Source: Lachnospiraceae bacterium (GTDB lineage: Bacteria > Bacillota > Clostridia > Lachnospirales > Lachnospiraceae). From it: a stretch of DNA of 11,139 nucleotides. Positions 6,166 to 11,139 of the stretch are shown here, one piece after another; the stretch's first letter is position 1; the number at the start of each line of letters is the position of its first letter. Made by a program: the position numbers and the translations under genes. The notes beneath the pieces were generated by a model, which saw only the letters and a program-made list of their open reading frames with translations, was not told the origin of the DNA and did not search any database. Location of the stretch: positions 876-12,014 of the forward strand of contig JAJBTR010000111.1 in assembly GCA_020860745.1 (NCBI GenBank), given 5' to 3'.

Positions 6166-7494
6166 ATGCCCGCTCAGCAGCTTCCGCTTCCGCTCAATCA
6201 TCTCATCCACCCGCTCCAGATAGGCCGTGATGTCTTTCACATTGCCCACCCGCTCAATGCGGTTTCCATGATCATACACCACTTTTGTGGTCGCGCCTGC
6301 GCCGAGCGCCATGATGGTCTGCTTCTCCTCCATAATCAGGATATTATAGACGCCCGCTTTGCCGGGAGCGGCATATCCGACATTTTCAAAATTCCCCGCC
6401 ATATTCTTCTGGCGATATAGATAGTAAGGAGACAGCCCCATTCTCCGGCAGTAATCCGCCGTCAGGTCAATCGTCTCCCAGGTATTTTTCATATGGAGAT
6501 ACCCATACTGTTCCCGTTCCATCCGCAGCCGGGAGGCCCGCTTGATTGCCAGCGAATGCACTGTCACATTGTCAGGCTGCAGCGCGGCAACCGCCTCCAT
6601 TGTCCGCCGCACATCGTCCGGGGTTTCTTCCGGAAGCCCGACGATCAGATCCATATTGATATTGTCAAATCCCATATCCCGGGCAAGCGTGAAGCTCTGC
6701 ACGGTCTGCTCCACGGTGTGTCGGCGTCCGATCAGCCGCAGGGTCTCCTCTTTCATCGTCTGCGGGTTAATGGAAATGCGGGAGATATTGTGCTTTCTTA
6801 ACACCTCCAGCTTCGCCGCGGTGATGCTGTCCGGCCGCCCCGCCTCCACCGTAAACTCAAGAAGATGATTTGTCGGATGAAAATTCTCCCCAATCGCCGT
6901 AATCAGCCGATCCAGCTGCTCCGGCTCCAGGGAGGTCGGCGTCCCGCCGCCGATATAGACAGAATTTAAATATTTCCCTCTCATCAATTCCGCTGTGGCA
7001 GCAATCTCTCTGCACAGAGCATCCAGATACTCGTCCACTCTCTTTCTCCAGGTGCCGATCGGATAGGAGGTAAAAGAGCAGTAAAGACAGGTGCTCGGGC
7101 AGAACGGGATCCCGATATACAGGCTGTAACCGTCCTCATAATCAATGCGGGAGAGAAGCTCCATCTCCCGCTTCGCCACCTCGATGCTCAGATCAATCCT
7201 GGCGTCTGAGGCAAAATAAGTGTCCCTCATGCAGGTACGGATCGCTTCCTCCGTCTGCCCCTCCTCCAGCATAGCCATGGGAATCTTAGTCGGGCGGATG
7301 CCCGTCAGAGTCCCCCAGGGAAGTGTGACTCCGGAGAATGCAGCGAGCAGTTCATACAGCTTTTGCTTTAGCCGGTTTTTCGTCTCTTTTCGGTCCGATG
7401 AAATCACAGAAACGCTTCCTGTCAGAACCGCCTTCTCTTCCTTCAGAGGCGCTTTTTCTCCCGTCAGAACCGCTTTCTCTTCCGTCTGGGTCAC
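6118..7494 (-). CDS. hemZ: HemZ-type coproporphyrinogen III dehydrogenase, catalytic part (radical SAM), separated from its N-terminus by frameshifts
   Basis: An open frame of 458 residues if GTG 7494 is the start. It contains the radical-SAM iron-sulfur motif CPSTCLYC (Cys132, Cys136, Cys139) and the GGGTPTSLE SAM-binding loop. Both the TLPWGTLTGIRPTK signature and the C-terminal RVDEMIERKRKLL region match HemZ rather than HemN. HemZ proteins are oxygen-independent coproporphyrinogen oxidase-like enzymes of the haem or sirohaem branch, and their exact activity in Clostridia is unsettled. The GTG overlaps the TGA of the middle frame (GTGA) and has a GGGAG five bases upstream, so restarted translation is conceivable. 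The first 28 residues are 7-residue repeats, and the last 17 after KRKLL are an unusual Thr/Glu-rich tail. Most likely the catalytic part of a longer gene that begins at 7906. Confidence 0.85.
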   Translation of the reverse strand: MTQTEEKAVLTGEKAPLKEEKAVLTGSVSVISSDRKETKNRLKQKLYELLAAFSGVTLPWGTLTGIRPTKIPMAMLEEGQTEEAIRTCMRDTYFASDARIDLSIEVAKREMELLSRIDYEDGYSLYIGIPFCPSTCLYCSFTSYPIGTWRKRVDEYLDALCREIAATAELMRGKYLNSVYIGGGTPTSLEPEQLDRLITAIGENFHPTNHLLEFTVEAGRPDSITAAKLEVLRKHNISRISINPQTMKEETLRLIGRRHTVEQTVQSFTLARDMGFDNINMDLIVGLPEETPDDVRRTMEAVAALQPDNVTVHSLAIKRASRLRMEREQYGYLHMKNTWETIDLTADYCRRMGLSPYYLYRQKNMAGNFENVGYAAPGKAGVYNILIMEEKQTIMALGAGATTKVVYDHGNRIERVGNVKDITAYLERVDEMIERKRKLLSGHADETAETEATVRRTR

Positions 7495-7505
7495 TTTTTC
7501 TCCCG
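7422..7505 (-). repeat. Tandem 42-bp repeat (two copies) inside hemZ
   Basis: Copy 1 is 7505-7464 and copy 2 is 7463-7422, agreeing at about 36 of 42 bases. Each encodes 14 residues that split into two related heptads: GEKVTQT, EEKAVLT, GEKAPLK, EEKAVLT. The second frameshift of hemZ lies at or just upstream of copy 1. Because copy 2 also has A5 at the matching place, the lost base may lie upstream of the repeat (7506-7524) rather than in the A5 run. Confidence 0.8.
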
Positions 7506-7585
7506 GAAAGATAGCGGGGCGCCGCTATTCTTTTCCTCTTCCTCAGGCTTTTCGGATTCCCTGTGGTGAAATAAGAAAAATGTAA

Positions 7586-7906
7586 TTACATCCTCCCCAT
7601 AAGCCACTGCCAGATGGAATTTTGCCGTCCGGGCAAGTTTCCAGAACTCCGCTTCTTTCCACCGTCTGCGCTCAGCCAGTTTTTTTCTCTTTCCGTCAGA
7701 GCATCTCCATACGCTTCCGTTACATCTCCGTTTCCGTCAGTTGCATCCCCCTGCATTTTCGTTGCATTCCCGTTTTCATCTGCCGCAGCCATATTTTCTT
7801 TACAAGAAAAAGCCCGCACCATAACTTCCTGATCCGGGTAAAACGCTTTCACAAGCGAATGGATATCATATTCAAAATTGGATTCATTTAATGCTACTGT
7901 AATCAT
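7586..7906 (-). CDS. N-terminal fragment of HemZ (ends early through a frameshift)
   Basis: A frame of 106 residues. Residues 1-30 (ITVALNESNFEYDIHSLVKA, then FYPDQEV) match the conserved start of clostridial HemZ proteins. Residues 46-73 are four 7-residue repeats. After the A7 run (codons 75-77) the frame encodes a sequence unlike HemZ (from NWLSADGGKK) and stops at 7586, whereas the adjacent -1 frame continues with HemZ-like sequence. The last 30 or so residues are therefore probably not natural. The ribosome binding site is weak (only GAG about 10-13 bases upstream). The fragment lies 92 bases after the MBL-fold gene, in the same direction, with no convincing promoter between, so it is likely co-transcribed with rel and the hydrolase. 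It has no catalytic function on its own. Confidence 0.6.
   Translation of the reverse strand: MITVALNESNFEYDIHSLVKAFYPDQEVMVRAFSCKENMAAADENGNATKMQGDATDGNGDVTEAYGDALTEREKNWLSADGGKKRSSGNLPGRQNSIWQWLMGRM
7688..7771 (-). repeat. Four tandem 21-bp units inside the hemZ N-terminal part
   Basis: Successive 21-base units encode GNATKMQ, GDATDGN, GDVTEAY and GDALTER. The array ends two bases before the A7 run where the frame breaks. The last unit shares TCTGACGG with the repeat array at 7422-7505, and the unit length is the same, so both arrays may have one origin. Confidence 0.7.
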
Positions 7907-7921
7907 ATCTATATCTCAGAT

Positions 7922-8002
7922 TTAAAAATCCAGCCCCTTACATACAAGTACGACGTGTCTGCCGTTCTGAAATCTGCTGAACAGCTCATTGCCGGCACTC
8001 AA
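7922..8002 (-). CDS. Possible small protein of 26 residues between the hydrolase and hemZ (doubtful)
   Basis: A short frame starts at TTG 8002, overlapping the stop of the MBL-fold gene (TTTGA), and ends at TAA 7922. It encodes NELFSRFQNGRHVVLVCKGL with a few residues either side. Codon choice looks coding-like, but there is no ribosome binding site and the start codon is weak. It could instead be a remnant of a longer 3' end of the hydrolase gene, reached by a -1 shift at CTTTGA. No function is proposed. Confidence 0.15.
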   Translation of the reverse strand: MSAGNELFSRFQNGRHVVLVCKGLDF

Positions 8003-8628
8003 AGGAACGGGTTATAATCCGCCTCTGTTCCAATCGTCGTCGTCCCCATATGCCCCGGATAAACCTTCGTGTCCCGCGGCAGCACAAGAACCTTTTCCCG
8101 GATACTCCGCACCAGCTGCGACATACTCCCTCCCGGGAAATCCGTCCGCCCGATGGAACCGCAGAAGAGAGAATCCCCGCTGATCAGGGTCTTGTTCTCC
8201 GCAAAATAGTAGCATGCACCGCCCGGTGTGTGCCCCGGCGTGTGCAGTACGCGAATGTCAAAACCGGCCACAGAAAGCTGCTGACCGTCCTTCACAAACA
8301 CATCCGCCTCATAGGTCTCCGGGTTTCCGAACATGGCGGAAGCATTCATCCGTACATCTCCGAGCGTCTTCCTTTCCGCCTCGTGCACATAAACCGGAAT
8401 CTGATATTTTTCCTTTAAAAGCTTCGCATGATGAGCATGATCGTAGTGGGCATGCGTCAGAAAAACAGCAACCGGTTTTAACTCCAGCTTCGCGATATTT
8501 TTCTCCAACACAGGCGCATCCCCACCCGGATCCACGATAATAGTCTCCTTCGTGGAAGTATTCACCAGGAGATAGCAATTCGTACCGATATCTCCCACAT
8601 TATATTCCAGAACCTGCAAGTCCGCCAT
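7999..8628 (-). CDS. MBL-fold metallo-hydrolase (glyoxalase II-like)
   Basis: A complete 209-residue metallo-beta-lactamase-fold protein. The metal-binding residues are all visible: HAHYDH (His59, His61, Asp63, His64), HTPGHTPGG (His133), GDSLF (Asp152) and PGHMG (His193). The pattern predicts a two-metal site, normally zinc or iron, and the layout (NCYLLV early, IIVDPGG, then HxHxDH) is that of hydroxyacylglutathione-hydrolase-like thioesterases. The C-terminal substrate-binding helices of true glyoxalase II are absent, so the substrate is unknown; small thioesters are plausible. Start ATG 8628 has AAAGGAG upstream and lies 14 bases after the rel stop, so it is the second gene of the rel operon. 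This rel-MBL-hemZ order is familiar from Lachnospiraceae. The dtd gene often found between rel and this gene is absent. Confidence 0.9.
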   Translation of the reverse strand: MADLQVLEYNVGDIGTNCYLLVNTSTKETIIVDPGGDAPVLEKNIAKLELKPVAVFLTHAHYDHAHHAKLLKEKYQIPVYVHEAERKTLGDVRMNASAMFGNPETYEADVFVKDGQQLSVAGFDIRVLHTPGHTPGGACYYFAENKTLISGDSLFCGSIGRTDFPGGSMSQLVRSIREKVLVLPRDTKVYPGHMGTTTIGTEADYNPFL

Positions 8629-8642
8629 ATCTTACTCCTTTC

Positions 8643-10967
8643 TTACGCCGTCGTCCTCTCAATATCAAAAATACTCTCAATCTGCCGCAGCTTTTCCGCC
8701 ACGGACGTCAGTTCATCCTTCCCCTTTGTATGGAAAGAAACCGTGATCGTCGCGACGCCTTTCTTATTCGTGTGGGAATTGATTGATACAATATCAATCG
8801 CCCGCTCGGTGAACACTTTTGAGATATCCACAAGCAGACCGGTGCGGTTGTTTGCAAAAATCTTGATCTCTGCCAGGTACTGCCCGTGTCCGAAATCCTC
8901 ATCTGCGGCACCCCGCTGCCACTCCGCCTCAATCAGGCGGTTCCGGTCGATGTCCGGAAGCTGGATGATATTAGAACAGTCCATGCGATGAATGGAAACG
9001 CCCCGTCCCCTGGTCACAAAACCAACAATCTCATCGCCCGGCACCGGGCTGCAGCACTTGGAAAAATGCACCGCCACGTCAGCCAGCCCCTTTACAACAA
9101 TCCCGCTTTTCTTCTTCGCATTGTTTGCCTGGGAAGCTTTCTCCCGGCTGTCAGCAGATGAACTTAAGACCTGCTCATCCGTCACGACAGCCTTCTGATC
9201 CTTCCGCAGTTCCTCCTGCATCCGGTTGATAATCTGCGCTTCGCGCAGACCACCGTGTCCTACCGCCGCCAGCACGGAATCCCAATCACGGAATCCATAC
9301 TTTTTCTGCACTTTATCCTGATAAGCCGGCTTATTAAGCTCGCTGTAATTAATTCCTTTCGTCTTACAGTAAGCCAGCAGCATTTCCTTTCCCCGGACAA
9401 TGTTTTCCTCTTTAAATTCGTGGCGGAACCACTGATTGATTTTATTGCGCGCCTGCGGACTTTTCACCACGTTCAGCCAGTCACGGCTGGGGCCTCTGGA
9501 ATTAGCGGAGGTCACGATCTCAATCTGGTCGCCGTTGTTGATCGTATAATCAATGGGAACCAGCTTGCCGTTGACCTTGGCTCCTACCATCTTATTTCCG
9601 ACGGCACTGTGGATATTGTAGGCAAAGTCAATCGTTGTTGACCCCATCGGCAGGGTCTTGACATCGCCGTTCGGCGTAAAGCAAAAGACGGTATCGGAAA
9701 ACAGATCCAGGTCTGTCTTCAGCAGGCTTAAAAACTCCTTATTGTCCGCGGTACCCTGCTGCCACTCCAGAATCTGGCGCAGCCAGCTCAGCTTTTCCTC
9801 CTCGCCGCCGATAGCGTTGCCGTTATTCGCTTCCTTATACTTCCAGTGCGCCGCGATACCGTACTCAGATGTGCGGTGCATCTCCTCCGTGCGGATCTGA
9901 ATCTCAAATGGCCTGCCGTCCGGACCGATCAGTGTCGTGTGAAGAGACTGGTACATATTCGGCTTCGGCATGGCGATATAATCCTTAAATCTTCCGGGGA
10001 TTGGTGTATAATGCTCATGGATCACGCCCAGCGCCGCATAACAGTCCTTGACGTCCTTCACGATAATCCGGATGGCAAAGAGATCATAAATCTGATCCAG
10101 AGTCTTGTTCTGATTCACCATCTTCTTATAAATACTGAAAAAATGCTTGGCACGCCCCATGACATTTGCCCTGATGCCGGCGTCACTGATCACCTTGCTG
10201 ACTTCCTGTACCAGTGCGTTGATGTAAGCCTCGCGGACGGACTTGCGCTGCGCCACCTGATTGACCAAGTCATAATAGGCCTCCGGCTCCAGGTACTTGA
10301 GCAAAAGATCGTCCAGCTCCGTCTTAATGCGGGAGATACCGAGCCGCTGCGCGATCGGTGCATAGATATCCATGGTTTCCCGGGCTTTTTCCTTCTGCTT
10401 CTCCGGCTTCATGTACTGCAGCGTCCGCATATTGTGGAGACGGTCTGCGAGCTTAATGATGATGACCCGGATATCCTTCGCCATGGCGAGAAACATCTTG
10501 CGCAGATTCTCCGCCTGCACCTCGACTTTATCCGCATCGTAGGACAGCTGCCCCAGCTTGGTCACGCCGTCCACCAGGAGAGCCACCTCCTCGCCAAACT
10601 CCTGCGTGACCTCCTCCTCCGAGACAAACGTATCCTCCACCACGTCATGGAGCAGCCCAGCCACGATAGTCTCCTTATCCATCTCCAGCTCCGCCAGAAT
10701 GATCGCCACGTACAGCGGATGGATAATATATGGCTCGCCGGATTTTCTTCTCTGATCCTTATGTGCTTTAGAAGCAAGGCGGTAAGCCTTCTCCACCATA
10801 GAGATGTCCTCTGACGGGTGATACTTCTGAATGGTCGCCAGCAGCTGGTCATACAGATCCTCCGGTTTGACAAAATCCCTAATCTGCACGATCGGCTTCC
10901 GGGCAGGAATCACGTCCCCCTCCAGCATTGATTTATTTTCGATTTCCGTTAATCTATTTTCTTCCAT
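8643..10967 (-). CDS. rel: Bifunctional (p)ppGpp synthetase/hydrolase (Rel/SpoT family)
   Basis: A complete 774-residue long RSH protein that makes and degrades the stringent-response alarmone. In order: an HD hydrolase domain (about 55-210; YIIHPLYVA with His83, LLHDVVEDT with His107/Asp108), a synthetase domain (about 265-380; GRAKHFFSIYKKM, GRFKDYIAMPKPNMYQSLHT, EIQIRTEEMH), a TGS domain (about 424-487), a helical region, a Cys-rich module (HFSKCCSPVPGDEI, Cys638/Cys639, MDCSN Cys664) and a C-terminal ACT domain (about 697-772). The RFKD motif (326-329) is the RXKD form of bifunctional enzymes, not the EXDD of RelA-only synthetases. Start ATG 10967 has only a weak AGG upstream, so the start is less certain than the rest; Met14 is the alternative. 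It heads the operon with the MBL hydrolase and hemZ. Confidence 0.96.
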   Translation of the reverse strand: MEENRLTEIENKSMLEGDVIPARKPIVQIRDFVKPEDLYDQLLATIQKYHPSEDISMVEKAYRLASKAHKDQRRKSGEPYIIHPLYVAIILAELEMDKETIVAGLLHDVVEDTFVSEEEVTQEFGEEVALLVDGVTKLGQLSYDADKVEVQAENLRKMFLAMAKDIRVIIIKLADRLHNMRTLQYMKPEKQKEKARETMDIYAPIAQRLGISRIKTELDDLLLKYLEPEAYYDLVNQVAQRKSVREAYINALVQEVSKVISDAGIRANVMGRAKHFFSIYKKMVNQNKTLDQIYDLFAIRIIVKDVKDCYAALGVIHEHYTPIPGRFKDYIAMPKPNMYQSLHTTLIGPDGRPFEIQIRTEEMHRTSEYGIAAHWKYKEANNGNAIGGEEEKLSWLRQILEWQQGTADNKEFLSLLKTDLDLFSDTVFCFTPNGDVKTLPMGSTTIDFAYNIHSAVGNKMVGAKVNGKLVPIDYTINNGDQIEIVTSANSRGPSRDWLNVVKSPQARNKINQWFRHEFKEENIVRGKEMLLAYCKTKGINYSELNKPAYQDKVQKKYGFRDWDSVLAAVGHGGLREAQIINRMQEELRKDQKAVVTDEQVLSSSADSREKASQANNAKKKSGIVVKGLADVAVHFSKCCSPVPGDEIVGFVTRGRGVSIHRMDCSNIIQLPDIDRNRLIEAEWQRGAADEDFGHGQYLAEIKIFANNRTGLLVDISKVFTERAIDIVSINSHTNKKGVATITVSFHTKGKDELTSVAEKLRQIESIFDIERTTA

Positions 10968-11076
10968 ATTGTTTGCAACCTGTTATAAATACTGTTCACA
11001 GTTCATTTTAAAAATACGATTCCGTGTTTCCGCCTTCCTGCATACAGGCAGTTGTTTCTGACAACTTTTAATACCG

Positions 11077-11105
11077 ATTATAAAGAATTTATAAAAAAAT
11101 TGCAA
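11077..11105 (-). promoter_or_regulatory. Promoter of the rel operon
   Basis: On the minus strand, TTGCAA (11105-11100, 4 of 6 for -35), an A/T-rich 17-base spacer with a T7 run, and a perfect TATAAT (11082-11077). Transcription would start near 11070, giving a leader of about 100 bases. That leader has two short hairpins, GTTGT/ACAAC (11065-11051) and CCTG/CAGG (11048-11037). Neither resembles a terminator. Confidence 0.7.
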
Positions 11106-11139
11106 CAATTCCGTATCCTGTTTTCCTATGTTTTTCTCA

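Larger units (their letters stand above)
6118..7906 (-). pseudogene. hemZ: hemZ locus read as one gene interrupted by two -1 frameshifts
   Basis: Three frames make one HemZ. The N-terminal frame opens at ATG 7906. At the A7 run (7686-7680) the reading must slip back one base. The middle frame (7682-7491, 63 residues) then gives FHLAVAYGEDVITFF, the kind of beta-strand segment expected between the HemZ N-terminus and its catalytic part. A second -1 shift somewhere in 7495-7524, for example at the A5 run (7499-7495), leads into the radical-SAM frame. Restored, the product would be about 596 residues, longer than the roughly 500 of Bacillus HemZ, mainly through repeat-encoded inserts. It may be a pseudogene, a phase-variable gene or a sequencing artefact. 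The catalytic motifs themselves are intact, which suggests the damage is recent or not real. Confidence 0.65.

Noticed and set aside
7680..7686. Programmed -1 frameshifting as the main explanation for hemZ
   Set aside because: The heptamer fits at the first site, but I see no clear stimulatory hairpin downstream, and a second -1 shift would also be needed. Kept as a possibility within the finding, not as a feature.
9846..10814. A long open frame (322 residues) on the plus strand opposite rel
   Set aside because: It is a shadow of rel: no start signal, unusual composition, and it covers the conserved HD and synthetase domains of rel.

Overview
The window looks like chromosomal DNA of a gut-type Firmicute in the class Clostridia, most likely Lachnospiraceae. 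The reasons are the gene order rel – metallo-hydrolase – hemZ – hisS – aspS, strong AGGAGG-type ribosome binding sites, a DUF6465-like alanine/lysine-rich protein, and a ctfA-ctfB pair resembling those of clostridia. The DNA is roughly half G+C. I see no tRNA or rRNA gene, CRISPR array, transposase or phage gene.

Layout, left to right. At 1-213 (minus) is the start of a secreted protein that runs off the left edge. It has a strong signal peptide and a long leader that can fold. At 480-992 (minus) is a histone-H1-like Ala/Lys/Thr-rich protein with its own promoter and terminator. Divergent from it, 1332-2667 (plus), is a two-gene operon for a class I CoA-transferase (A and B subunits), ending in a hairpin that can terminate from both sides. 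From there to the right edge everything is on the minus strand. The order of transcription is rel (ppGpp synthetase/hydrolase), an MBL-fold hydrolase, hemZ, then hisS and aspS, the last two from a separate promoter.

The housekeeping genes (rel, hisS, aspS, ctfAB) are complete and have the expected motifs. The odd gene is hemZ. Its N-terminal part, a middle segment and the radical-SAM catalytic part lie in three successive reading frames. Joining them needs two -1 shifts. The first falls exactly at an A7 run read as A AAA AAC. The second lies somewhere in 7495-7524, possibly at an A5 run. Tandem 21-bp units (7 residues each) sit next to both breaks, and a further degenerate repeat with a 53-bp period straddles the 3' end of the gene. 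This is either a decaying or slippage-prone gene, a sequence error, or less likely a recoded one.

I found no clear new multi-gene system. The best leads are the broken, repeat-rich hemZ, the foldable leader of the secreted protein at the left edge, and the H1-like DUF6465 protein.
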